A program made the translations under genes and the position numbers. Below, in pieces: positions 42,544-51,356 of a DNA stretch of 64,000 nucleotides. The notes below the pieces were generated by a model. The model searched no databases. It saw only the letters and a program-made list of their open reading frames with translations, and had not been told where the DNA came from. The stretch lies in contig OZ037841.1 of the NCBI GenBank assembly GCA_964035575.1, positions 1,240,001-1,304,000 of the forward strand, in the 5' to 3' direction. This stretch comes from Rhynchopus sp. YZ270_cl-10. Lineage: Eukaryota > Euglenozoa > Diplonemea > Diplonemida > Diplonemidae. Within the stretch, counting starts at the first letter, position 1, and every line of letters starts with the position of its first letter.

Positions 42544-44497
42544 CAGGCGCCCCGACTTCGAAGGCCTGCAGCATGGTGTCGATGGCCACACAACCAGGCA
42601 CCTGTTAGAGGACTCTGCTAACGAGTTAACCGGCTACCAGAAAGGCATTCTCAGATCAGTCATCGCGGGTGCGGTGAACACCACGGGCCGCTCAGGCCTC
42701 AGCACAACATCTTGCCCCTATTGCGTGTCTGGCGAACGAGAAACGGTTGAGCATCTTTGGTGGGACTGCCAGGCGTGGTCGTCGGTGCGAGCCAGGCACA
42801 ACATCACATCGCAGGATCGAACCAATTGGCCAAATTGCCTGTCGATATGTGGGGTGGCCCCAGCCTTCCGACAAGGGGACAATGCGCTACCGCAAAACTC
42901 GGACGACAGACGCTTCATCGTCAGGAGTCTCCAACGCTTCTTTGTGGAGGTGGTAAAAGAGCGACAGATCCGTGCCGACCGCCCCGAAGAATCTGCCAGA
43001 CACCACCGGCTGCAGAGCTTTCCGTGGGGCTGGTCCTCACCCCAGCCCAGACAGGTACATCTCCCAGTCTACAGCTACGAGAGCGTCCGTCAACAGTGGA
43101 AACACAACGAAGACCTTTGGCACGCACTAAACTCCTGGGTGCGAGGACTTCAGTGGGCCCACGTCGGGTCCGAACACTCAATCAGCCTCATCGAGCTGGC
43201 AGTGGACTTTGAGCTCACCACAGGAATGCCGCTCCCAGACGTTGGCAGCCGCCGCTATCCGCAGTTCAAAGCCTCTACCTCGTCGTGCACGGTTAGGGAC
43301 CATATCGCGGACCACAGCGGGGTGGAAATGTTCTTTGATGGCGGAGCAAGACAGAACAAAACTGTCTTCGCGAGGGCTGGGGCAGGAGCGGTGGTATATG
43401 TGGATGGTGTCAAGAGCGCATCGGTGGCCACCCCACTTCCCTCAGCCAGAAGCAACAACGTGGCGGAGTACGAAGGAGTCATCAGTGGCCTCCGCCTCCT
43501 CAACGAACTCCCCTCTGAGCTGCAAGGCCCGGTCACCATCAGCGGAGACTCCAAGCTGATTGTGGACCAGCTCCGGGGGGTAGCTGACTGCAACGATTTC
43601 CTCAAACCGCTGTTCCTCGTGGCTAAAGAACTGATCAGAGAGGTTCAACCCCGTTTCACCCTGGGGTTCCGCCACATCGCGCGAGAGCGAAACAAGGACG
43701 CTGACGCTCTCAGCAACCAGGCAATGGATGAGGTGGAGAACCAGAAGCAAGCAGAACTCGCCGCTGCCTCCTCGGAACGCGACACCTTCCTGCAAAGCGC
43801 GTTGGCCAAGTCACTCTCACTGGGCGAGCTGATGCAGACCTTTGCGAAGGTGTACAAACCGCAGTCCTGGATGTACGGCCACTACACCAACGTCACTAGC
43901 CTTACTGCCATCGGAGGTTCGGTGACCAGTGGTGTGAGCAAACGAGCAGTTCTCAACAGCAAAACTGAGGAGGTACTGCGCCACCTACAGTCGCACATAG
44001 CAGCCTTTGCAGGGAACCGCCGCTCCCTCTTGTACGAGGAGACCCAGGCTTGGGCAGCCCAGTTCCGGCCACAAGAGCATTACGCTGATGACTGGACTGA
44101 AGCCTCCGCAGGATGGCGAGGCAGAGCGACTGAAGCCAGAGCTGCAGGAAGGGCCCGCCCACCTCGCACGGCCCCTCCAGACGCCAGAAAGTGCGCCAAA
44201 ACCTTGTCTTGTCTGACCCACGGCAAAGTGCGATGTAACTCGTGCAAGACGCTGCGAGCCGCTCCAGAAACCTGCTGCAGCCTACACCACACAGAAGGCG
44301 ATGGCCGCGCCATTGTGATGGACTTCTGCACGAGACATAGGCTCACGAGATGTGGGGCATGCTTGCTAGACAAGAAATCATTGGCCCAGTGCTGCGGAAC
44401 GTGCCACACACGCCACATCAATAACAGCACGTCAGCACGAGGCACACTCCCTCTACATCACAGGCAAGACCCCGCGGGGTCTTCGCAGGTGACGTAG
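42536..44497 (+). CDS. LINE zinc-knuckle and RNase H protein
   Basis: A 653-residue frame whose ATG overlaps the previous stop (ATGGCTAA, 42536-42543), the layout used for termination-reinitiation. Residues about 59-80 hold a C-x2-C-x9-H-x4-C knuckle (CPYCVSGERETVEHLWWDC). The RNase H domain (about 262-400) has all four acids: FFDGGARQN (D268), NVAEYEG, SGDSKLIVDQ and RERNKDADALSNQAMD. The last 110 residues are Cys/His-rich (CAKTLSCLTHGKVRCNSC, CTRHRLTRCGACLL), perhaps a further nucleic-acid-binding domain. RNase H after RT is known in several LINE clades; here it is on a separate frame from RT. Confidence 0.85.
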   Translation: MANRRPDFEGLQHGVDGHTTRHLLEDSANELTGYQKGILRSVIAGAVNTTGRSGLSTTSCPYCVSGERETVEHLWWDCQAWSSVRARHNITSQDRTNWPNCLSICGVAPAFRQGDNALPQNSDDRRFIVRSLQRFFVEVVKERQIRADRPEESARHHRLQSFPWGWSSPQPRQVHLPVYSYESVRQQWKHNEDLWHALNSWVRGLQWAHVGSEHSISLIELAVDFELTTGMPLPDVGSRRYPQFKASTSSCTVRDHIADHSGVEMFFDGGARQNKTVFARAGAGAVVYVDGVKSASVATPLPSARSNNVAEYEGVISGLRLLNELPSELQGPVTISGDSKLIVDQLRGVADCNDFLKPLFLVAKELIREVQPRFTLGFRHIARERNKDADALSNQAMDEVENQKQAELAAASSERDTFLQSALAKSLSLGELMQTFAKVYKPQSWMYGHYTNVTSLTAIGGSVTSGVSKRAVLNSKTEEVLRHLQSHIAAFAGNRRSLLYEETQAWAAQFRPQEHYADDWTEASAGWRGRATEARAAGRARPPRTAPPDARKCAKTLSCLTHGKVRCNSCKTLRAAPETCCSLHHTEGDGRAIVMDFCTRHRLTRCGACLLDKKSLAQCCGTCHTRHINNSTSARGTLPLHHRQDPAGSSQVT

Positions 44498-44580
44498 CCC
44501 CCCCCACACCTAAGGGCCATATTCTGCGCAAGAATTACCCTCACTAGGCATTAACCCACACCACACAGAGAGACACAACA

Positions 44581-46224
44581 ATGCAGCTGTATGTGCTGTA
44601 CCGTGGGGAACAACACCCTTTCGAAGTCGATGAGAGTATGGGAGAAGACCCAATAGAATACGTGTGTAGTCAGGTGGCGGCTGCAGTGGGGATCGAAGCA
44701 GATACCTTCACATTGCTGTTCGATGGGGAACCTCTGCGCGACCGAGACGACATCATGCAACTGAGCGAGGACAACACGATCGAGATGACTCTGCGGGAGA
44801 GTCAATGCCCGACAATGGATCTCTCTTGGTCCAACGCCCTCAGCAACAGAGGGGATGGCTTCCTCGCGCACCACACTTGGTTGACGACAATCACTCTTCC
44901 TCAAGAAAGCGACGTCGAGGATATAGGCAACGAATTCCTGTTGGGGTGTCGTGGGTTGACGACAATCGATCTCTCTGGTCTCAGCAAGGTCACCAAAATA
45001 GGGTATGGCTTCCTCGCGGGGTGCACCTCATTGACAACGATCACACTGCCTGAAGAGAGCGCTGTCACGGAGATAGGCCACAGTTTCCTGTGGGCGTGCA
45101 GAGTGTTGACGACAATCGATCTCTGTGGTCTGAACGGTGTCGCGGATTTAAGCAACAACTTCCTGCGGGAGTGCACTGGGTTGACGACAATCAACCTCTC
45201 TGGTCTCAGCTCTGTCAGGAACACAGGGTATGGCTTCCTCACGAAGTGCACCTCATTGGCAACGATCACACTACCTGAAGAGAGCGCTGTCACGGAGATA
45301 GGCAACGACTTCCTGCGGGAGTGCAGAGGATTGAGGACAATCAATCTCTCTGGTCTCAGCTCTGTCAGGAACATAGGGTACAACTTCCTCGCGGAGTGCA
45401 CCTCATTGACAACGATCACACTACCTGAAGAGAGCGCTGTCACGGAGATAGTCAACAACTTCCTGTACGGGTGCAGAGGGTTGACGACAATCAACCTCTC
45501 TGGTCTCAGCGCTGTCAGGAATGTAGGGGATGGCTTTCTCTCGAACGGCAGGTCATTGACAACGATCACACTGCCTGAAGAGAGCGCTCTGACGAAGATA
45601 GGCAACGACTTTCTGTGGGGACGCAGTGGGTTGACGACACTCGATCTGTCTGGTCTCAGCTCTGTCAGGAACATAGGGGATGGCTTCCTCGCGAACTGCA
45701 CCTCATTGGCAACGATCACACTGCCTGAAGAGAGCGCTCTCACGGAGATAGGCAACAACTTTCTGCAGTGTTGTTTTGACTTGACGACAATCGATCTCTC
45801 AGGTCTCAGCTCTGTCAGGAGCATAGGGGATGGCTTCCTCGCGCACTGCTATTTGACAACGATCATACTGCCTGAAGAGAGCGCTCTCACGGGGATAGGC
45901 GACTACTTCCTGGATGGGTGCAGTAGGTTGACGACAATCGATCTCTGTGGTCTGAGCGGTGTCACGGATGTAGGCAGTAACTTCCTGCGGGAGTGCAGTG
46001 GGTTGACGACAATCGATCTCTCTGGCCTCAGCTCTGTCAGGAACATAGGGGATCGCTTCCTCGAGAACTGCACGCTGCCATCGAACGAAAGGAAAATAAC
46101 AGTGAAGCTCACCGGCAGCAGCGACGTGGTGTCTGCGCGAGTGCTGTCGGGATTGGACGGAACGGACGTTGTTGAGATGGTTCCCCCAACAGAGGCTACA
46201 CTTGCGTTCATTCAGGGTAGCTGA
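44581..46224 (+). CDS. ubiquitin-like / leucine-rich repeat protein (BspA-like)
   Basis: A 547-residue protein. Residues 1-76 form a ubiquitin-like domain (MQLYVLYRGEQHPFEVDESM to DNTIEMTL). About 19 LRRs follow (80-510), alternating two unit types: LTTITLPEESAVTEIG-x2-FL-x2-C and LTTIDLSGLSSVRNIG-x2-FL-x2-C, so that the true period is about 46 residues (138 bases). The DNA repeats are so alike that unequal crossing-over or gene conversion must be recent. No signal peptide or anchor, so it acts inside the cell, probably in protein binding. ATG at 44581 is fixed by the N-domain. It begins only 84 bases after the LINE, so its natural leader may have been replaced or separated. Confidence 0.85.
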   Translation: MQLYVLYRGEQHPFEVDESMGEDPIEYVCSQVAAAVGIEADTFTLLFDGEPLRDRDDIMQLSEDNTIEMTLRESQCPTMDLSWSNALSNRGDGFLAHHTWLTTITLPQESDVEDIGNEFLLGCRGLTTIDLSGLSKVTKIGYGFLAGCTSLTTITLPEESAVTEIGHSFLWACRVLTTIDLCGLNGVADLSNNFLRECTGLTTINLSGLSSVRNTGYGFLTKCTSLATITLPEESAVTEIGNDFLRECRGLRTINLSGLSSVRNIGYNFLAECTSLTTITLPEESAVTEIVNNFLYGCRGLTTINLSGLSAVRNVGDGFLSNGRSLTTITLPEESALTKIGNDFLWGRSGLTTLDLSGLSSVRNIGDGFLANCTSLATITLPEESALTEIGNNFLQCCFDLTTIDLSGLSSVRSIGDGFLAHCYLTTIILPEESALTGIGDYFLDGCSRLTTIDLCGLSGVTDVGSNFLRECSGLTTIDLSGLSSVRNIGDRFLENCTLPSNERKITVKLTGSSDVVSARVLSGLDGTDVVEMVPPTEATLAFIQGS

Positions 46225-46465
46225 TCGGCAACAAAATGAGGGTGCGGTTGGGTTGTGCCGAGTTGCTTCAGCAGGTACAGCTGTGTGATGTTGTTGTGTC
46301 TCTGATATTGAACGGGACAGGGGAGGGGATGGGATGGGCGGTTAGGTATCGGGGTGGTTTGATTTGTTTCTCTGACGTCACCCTCCCGTCACTACCCCAT
46401 CGCTTTAGCACTTTTCAGTTATCACTCAAACCACCACCCCTTCTTCAGGCCACCCCACACACACA
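46225..46465 (+). other. short intergenic region
   Basis: 241 bases with a C/T-rich end (CACCACCCCTTCTTCAG at 46432-46448), a likely splice acceptor 18 bases before the next ATG. Confidence 0.4.
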
Positions 46466-47791
46466 ATGGAATCACCGTATTCAATGAAGGGGACACCCGA
46501 GAAGGTTGTGTCGCAGCGTGTCATGGTGCCGTCGACCCCGGGTAGTCCACGGCGTTCACGCAACCCGTTGTATGCGTTTGAGAGTGGTGGTGGGCCGGAC
46601 CATGATGAGAGTGCGATGCGGACAGCACGTTGGGAAGGGCAGCTCGCACCCCCTGAAGCATTTCGCCAGCCACAGCTCTGGGACAACGAAAGCACCGTGG
46701 GGAACGGGAATGGAAATAATGCAAATGGGGACAGAAACCTGGCAGACCGTCGTGACACTGTCGTGGCGCCGATAGCGGTGTTGTCGCCCGCACACTCTGC
46801 ACCCACAACAACACCGCCCCCCACAACGACGTACCCTGCACGGTCGTACATCTGCGGGAACCTCTCCACCACGGTGGTGCTGCTTGGGGCATGGGCAGTG
46901 TTGTTTTTTGCGTGCTGCGTGCCTGCGTGGGAATGGTACCGTGATATCGAAGATATTGTGATCGGTGGGGTGGTGGTGTTTGACTCAGACGACAGCGCAA
47001 GACGGCTGTTGATTGCGGCGGTGGGGGCGATGGTGTCGTCATGCTGTCTTGCCCTGCTTGGCTGCATTGCGCTCCTCCACATGGCATGCGGGCATGTGCA
47101 GTGTGCTCTCGGTTGTGCTACCCCCTTTCTCATATGCAGCTGGGCCGGTGCTGGGGTATACACCGGTACAATGTCGTACCACCTATCGCAAATCGATGGC
47201 GCCTCCACCAGAGCAGAGGTTGCAGGCTATGGTACGTTCGCCTCGGCATTTATTGTTGCGGTTGCAGGGGGCGTGCTGTTCACAGCGAGCGTCAAGCCGC
47301 CGTCGACGTCGTACGTTGTGCCTATGAAGGCGCAGAGCTCGCAGAGCTTTGTGTCCATCTTTTTTCGGGAAAATGTTGCAACATTGGTGGCCTGTTTTGC
47401 GACGGTGGTGTTTCAAGTATTCGGTGTAGTGGTGCCGTTGTGGGGTGGTCCGGTGGTGGAGTACAGCCCTGTGGATGAGGACCGGCTTGAGACGTGGTCT
47501 GATACGGCTGCTATCTCTGGGGCTACGGCGGCAGTGATGTTTTCAGCACTCATCTGTGCTGTGCTTGCGCCGCTTCTTTGTGGGCGGCGGGAACACTCCA
47601 GCATGGTTGTCATCCTTCTCACTGTCGTGTCGTCGCTCTCTATCCTCGCCACCGCTGGAGCGCGCATCTGCGTCGCTGCCGAACTCTGGAAACACTGGGA
47701 CTCCGCAAAAAAATTCGAAGACACCGGCTCCATTGCTGGAGGATCGATCTTCGCGTTGGGGGCCCTCCTCTCTGCCTGTGCTACGTTGTGA
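46466..47791 (+). CDS. eight-span membrane protein, duplicated four-span unit
   Basis: A 441-residue protein with a 130-residue cytosol-type Pro/Ser/Asn-rich N-tail. Predicted spans: 133-155, 181-205, 211-235, 256-275, 303-325, 348-372, 380-404 and 421-441. The two halves start alike (NLSTTVVLLGAWAVLFFACC and NVATLVACFATVVFQVFGVV, each then V-P-x-W and an acidic external loop of 20-25 residues), so the gene arose by duplication of a four-span unit. A four-span unit with its longest loop after the first span recalls amastin-type surface proteins of kinetoplastids, but the amastin cysteine/tryptophan signature is not seen; the family stays open. A TTCTTCAG acceptor lies just upstream. Confidence 0.75.
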   Translation: MESPYSMKGTPEKVVSQRVMVPSTPGSPRRSRNPLYAFESGGGPDHDESAMRTARWEGQLAPPEAFRQPQLWDNESTVGNGNGNNANGDRNLADRRDTVVAPIAVLSPAHSAPTTTPPPTTTYPARSYICGNLSTTVVLLGAWAVLFFACCVPAWEWYRDIEDIVIGGVVVFDSDDSARRLLIAAVGAMVSSCCLALLGCIALLHMACGHVQCALGCATPFLICSWAGAGVYTGTMSYHLSQIDGASTRAEVAGYGTFASAFIVAVAGGVLFTASVKPPSTSYVVPMKAQSSQSFVSIFFRENVATLVACFATVVFQVFGVVVPLWGGPVVEYSPVDEDRLETWSDTAAISGATAAVMFSALICAVLAPLLCGRREHSSMVVILLTVVSSLSILATAGARICVAAELWKHWDSAKKFEDTGSIAGGSIFALGALLSACATL

Positions 47792-47969
47792 ATGGGGGAG
47801 GAGGGAGGAGGACTCAGGGGGGTATAGTTTCATCTTAGAGCATTGCGGTGTAAAAAATAGACAGTCATAGAATGACATAGAATAGAAGGGGAGGGGAAGG
47901 GAGGAGGGGGGTGAAAAGGCGCTGCTGTTATGATTGCAATAGCGTTCTTGTGATCGGGTTGTGTACAAA

Positions 47970-48030
47970 AAAAAGTAGTGGAGTTCATCCTCGGGTGTCT
48001 ACACTAATACAACCAAGTTTTCAAAAATAG
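47970..48030 (+). repeat. family E repeat
   Basis: A-run, GTAGTGGAGTTCATCC, CGGGTGTCTACACTAATACA, ACCAAGTTTTCAAAA; about 180 bases after a stop codon. Confidence 0.75.
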
Positions 48031-48238
48031 AAAAGTGGAGATTGTTGTGGCAAGCTACACGATGTTTTTTTCAAATAGTTTATCAAAAAAAGAAAGAAAG
48101 TTGTTGCTGGCCCGTTTGGCCTTTCTCGCAAACCCGTATGCTATACGGGGACTTTGTGTATTAGAAATTATGTGAATCCAATGCCGGTTTGTCGGTGTCG
48201 CGATGCGCCCTATCTGATCGTTTATACTTTTTTATTAG

Positions 48239-48285
48239 AAGGTGACTAAGCGCGAGCTTAGGATCATCTTATAAACTTTTTCTTC
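48239..48285 (+). repeat. family A element with GCGA loop
   Basis: CTAAGC (48246-48251), GCGA, GCTTAG (48256-48261): the stem closes directly on a GNRA tetraloop without the bulged A and extra C-G pair. Then GATCATCTTATAAACTTTTT. Confidence 0.85.
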
Positions 48286-48357
48286 CTTTCTTTATTATTG
48301 CGCATGTACGTCCCGGCAGATGCCTTTGGTTCCCTTTAATATAATTATGTATTGGTG

Positions 48358-48400
48358 AGTATGTGCACAAGCACATTCATCTTTCAAGTTTTCTTTTTCT
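48358..48400 (+). repeat. family C element
   Basis: GTGC-ACAA-GCAC, then ATTCATCTTTCAAGTTTTCT; a shortened hairpin with the usual box and tail. Confidence 0.7.
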
Positions 48401-48660
48401 CAATTTTATCTTCTCTTTTTTTAAAAAAACAGTGAACCTGTGTGAACCCTGGCATGTCTGTCTCCAAATATGCCAATGTGAATTTTTTTGTAAGGTAGCA
48501 AGCCGGGAAAAGCACACGTAATCCACATGTACCCAAATTTTCAATTTTTTTTTTCCACATGTTGAAATCCACACTTTCCACCGGTGCAGCGTAATCCCTG
48601 ACAGGGCTCATCTTACCAACAATACCAAGCCAGTTTCTATTTTATTTTTCTAAGAGATGA

Positions 48661-48700
48661 ATGTGCACGAGAGGCACGTTTATCTACACGTTTTCTCTTC
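48661..48700 (+). repeat. family C element
   Basis: GTGC, A, C-GAGA-G, GCAC, then GTTTATCTACACGTTTTCTC. Confidence 0.7.
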
Positions 48701-48931
48701 TCAATAATTTATCACCTCTTCCAAGGGTCTGTCCATGATATGAAGGGACCACCCGATGGAAGCGTTTGGGATGAGAACAGTGCAGGTATTTCATCCCCCA
48801 ACCCCCCCTTTATTATAGTCCCGTCTCCAGGTAACGGCGACTAGCACCGAGTGGATCAAGGAGTATCTTACTGTTTATTCTCCTTTTGATGCACACTTGT
48901 TCATTTTGTATTTTCTTGTTGTCTGCAGGGT

Positions 48932-48985
48932 ACTGCTTTTATCCGGGGCTGGCATCGTTCGTACCTGCAGCAATAGCTAACGTCT
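48932..48985 (+). repeat. family D repeat
   Basis: TATCCGGGGCTGGCATCGTT, CGTACCTGCAGCAATAGCTA; partial copy. Confidence 0.5.
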
Positions 48986-49144
48986 ATGAATTGAACGTTT
49001 CAAGCGTTCCCCACAACCTTCCTTCACCCCCCCCTGGAGGGTCAGGCTCAACTCATCTTTCAAGTTTTCAGTTTTGTTTATCTTCGCCCCACTGTCAACC
49101 CCCTCTGACAGCCTGTGTGAGTGCTTCTCCCCCTTTTCTTTATC

Positions 49145-49235
49145 AAGGTGACTAAGCACGGGAGGCTTAGGTTCATCTTTTCTTTTTGTCAGTGCCTGCG
49201 TCCCAGAGGCGTTTGCACTATCAACTTCACTTTCT
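49145..49235 (+). repeat. family A element (GGGA loop) joined to family B
   Basis: CTAAGC, A, C-GGGA-G, GCTTAG, then GTTCATCTTTTCTTTTT, followed at once by CAGTGCCTGCGTCCCAGAGG, CGTTTGCACTATCAACTTCA. The pyrimidine tail of A runs straight into B, which suggests the two can be parts of one longer unit. Confidence 0.8.
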
Positions 49236-49458
49236 TTTTCCTTTCTTCAAATCCTATGTTATGTTAGTAACGTGCGTATTTGCGCCCCTCTCTCCCCCTC
49301 CCCCTCCCCCTCTGAGAATCTTTCATCTAAGCATCAGAACGGCTCAGGTTTCTTAACCCCCCCCCTCCACTCTCTTTTATACAACTTTCAGAATCTTTCC
49401 ACTATTTTTATCACCCCACTTACAGCACCTCCCTCTCCCCCTCTCCCTCACACAAAAA

Positions 49459-50483
49459 ATGCTGTCCGAAATAGAATTACCGACACGGGATAGGAGTGAG
49501 TTGTTTTTCATGCATAGAGAAAACGCGCGGGAACGGAGGGGTGTGTTGCCTGTGTTTGAAGAATCGCCTCCGCCTCTTGGGTGGGTGCAGGCAGTGGCGA
49601 AGGTGGAGCATGCAGAAGGGACGATCACAAAGCTGTTGCAACAGTTGCAGGAGTTGCAGGCAGTGCACATTGTGGAGGATGCGACGCTGGACGGCAAGCA
49701 AGAAGGCTTGGAGCAGCAAATTGTCGACCTCTCCCGCCAGATCATGTCCCTCTTCAAAACCCTCGACACTGCCATCAAACGCGTCGTCCAGGATGCAGAC
49801 GACCAGGAAATGCTTCTCAATGTGCACCGTGGGTTGGTAACCAGAGTAGCCGCGCTGCACGAACAATACCGGGTCTGTCAACAAAAGTACTCCGATGATT
49901 TAAAGCAAAAACAAGAAATGAAAAATCGGCTAAACACGATGCTTTCATCCTCGGAGACACAGAAGTGGGAGGAGGACGAGGCAAAGGAGTGTCGCATCGA
50001 CGACCTCAAGCTGCAAGGCTACGCTCCAGAGCACATCGAATCCATCCTTCTCGACGAAGAGGTCGCCAAAGAAAAGGCAGAAGCCCTAACGGACATAAGC
50101 TCGGCACTCAAAGAACTGCACTCGATGTTCTCAGACCTGCATGCACTCATCATTGAGCAAGGTACCATGATTGACAGGGTCGACCAGAACATCTCTCAAG
50201 CGCGTTCCAATATGCAGTACGGAGCGGAGCAGATACGGGATGCCAGGAAGGTATGACAAGTCAATGCTATATACCCCCAGAGGCGGCTTACTCTCTTTTG
50301 ATTCCTCTCTCTCTTTAGCTGCCGGAGAGAGGATTTCATGTATTTCTTTATGGCGACGAAGCAAACCTAGAGGCTTAGGTTCGTCTTGTAAACTTTTCCT
50401 TTTTTTATAAAACGATCAAGTACCATGGGACTAATTCCAATGTTTCTCTTTCTTTACAGACAAAACGATGCCTCGTGCAGTAA
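49459..50483 (+). CDS. syntaxin-16/Tlg2-like Qa-SNARE, predicted CaaX end
   Basis: Exons 49459-50250 and 50460-50483 give 271 residues. The N-part has the syntaxin-16 start (RSELFFMHRENARER, then PPPLGWVQAVAKVEH) and a helical Habc-like region (55-185, with HRGLVTRVAALHEQYRVCQQ). The SNARE motif spans about 200-262, with the ionic-layer glutamine Q234 in IIEQGTMIDRVDQNI. Its role would be fusion at the trans-Golgi/endosome. The first exon ends RDARK before GTATGA. The best acceptor (CTTTCTTTACAG, ending 50459) is in phase 0 and adds TKRCLVQ then stop: Cys-Leu-Val-Gln is a CaaX box, replacing the usual membrane span. An alternative acceptor at 50704 (weak CAAAG) would add a hydrophobic tail KAMVGLFLGFVVSPLVLSLF. 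Syntaxin identity is firm, the last exon is not. Confidence 0.75.
50251..50459 (+). other. intron of the syntaxin gene with a family A copy inside
   Basis: GTATGA donor and TTTCTCTTTCTTTACAG acceptor; 209 bases, like the 199- and 294-base introns of the gene at 33011. A family A element (CGAAGCAAACCTAGAGGCTT, AGGTTCGTCTTGTAAACTTT) sits at 50353-50400, ending about 60 bases before the acceptor. Confidence 0.6.
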
Positions 50484-51356
50484 TGGTTGACGACGCTCGT
50501 TGGTTCGCATTTGGGTTGGAGTAGGCGGGGGGGTGAGGGGGTAGTGACTTAGTGGGGGTGGGGGGGAGGAGAAAGACGACTTGCTTCTAGCCCGAACCTT
50601 GTAGCTTTTTGTTTTATTTCTGGAGTGTCCTTTTTTGATTTTATTGGTGTGTGCACGAGAGACATCCATGTCTTTCCCCCTTTTGTCTCTATTATTGTCC
50701 AAAGGGGAAAGCGATGGTGGGTTTGTTCTTAGGTTTTGTTGTCAGCCCATTAGTTCTCTCTCTTTTTTCTTTCCCTCTGTTGCGCAGACAGTTATGTTCC
50801 TCCCGTCTCGTGTGAAAACGGGCTGCAGTTTCAGGAACACAGAACTTTGTTGCAGCTCTCCTTATTCTGTGCATCATGCAGCACACCTGACATCCACATG
50901 TGGTCAATGAAGTGTCCCTCTGTGGGTGTACGGTACAGCCAAGGCGGAGAACCAGTACTCTGCGTGTCTACCTGCATCTAGAGGGTGTTTGCACTTACAA
51001 CAAATGAACACATGCTCCTTTTTCTTCACCCTATGACGGAATTTGGGGGAGAAAGCTGAACGAAAAGAAATGCAAGGAGTTACCTTGCAATGTGCACACC
51101 ACACTTTCAGAACACAAAAAAAAAAGACCACAAAAGACATGCACATTACTTCAAAATATGAAGCTACCCAAAAATTCTCCTATCTTTTTTACTCTATGTT
51201 TTCACTCCCTACAGCTGGCACAACACCCCCTATCAGATAGCACACACTTGCTACCCCACACACCCCCCCTCCTCCCCGCTCATACGTACGCTCAGTTCAA
51301 TCTTTTTGGATATAAAGAGCCTTTCTTCCCCACCCTTTTTTGCCTCTCTCTTCTAA
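50484..51356 (+). other. spacer, no gene seen
   Basis: Worn family C at 50647 and B at 50960. If the alternative syntaxin exon is real it would lie at 50705-50815. The last 130 bases are C-rich leader. Confidence 0.4.

Larger units (their letters stand above)
39987..44520 (+). mobile_element. LINE (non-LTR retrotransposon) with RT and RNase H
   Basis: About 4.5 kb. The 5' end is not defined: a coding-like stretch (39987-40091) begins exactly at the MITE edge, suggesting the MITE inserted into the LINE or the LINE is 5'-truncated. No apurinic endonuclease is seen upstream of the RT. Two long frames follow, one for reverse transcriptase, one for zinc knuckle plus RNase H. No poly-A tail or clear target duplication is visible at the 3' side, which lies within 84 bases of the next gene. 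With no internal stops in the two long frames it looks young. Confidence 0.85.
47792..49458 (+). other. spacer with families A-E, no gene seen
   Basis: Dense in short repeats: E at 47970, A at 48239, C at 48358 and 48661, worn A at 48835, D at 48932, A plus B at 49145-49235. The last 200 bases are C/T-rich leader of the syntaxin gene. Confidence 0.5.

Noticed and set aside
50251-50410. Syntaxin continuing through acceptors near 50280 or 50319
   Set aside because: These give short tails (RRLTLF or LPERGFHVFLYGDEANLEA) with neither a membrane span nor a lipid motif and with weaker pyrimidine tracts than the 50459 acceptor.
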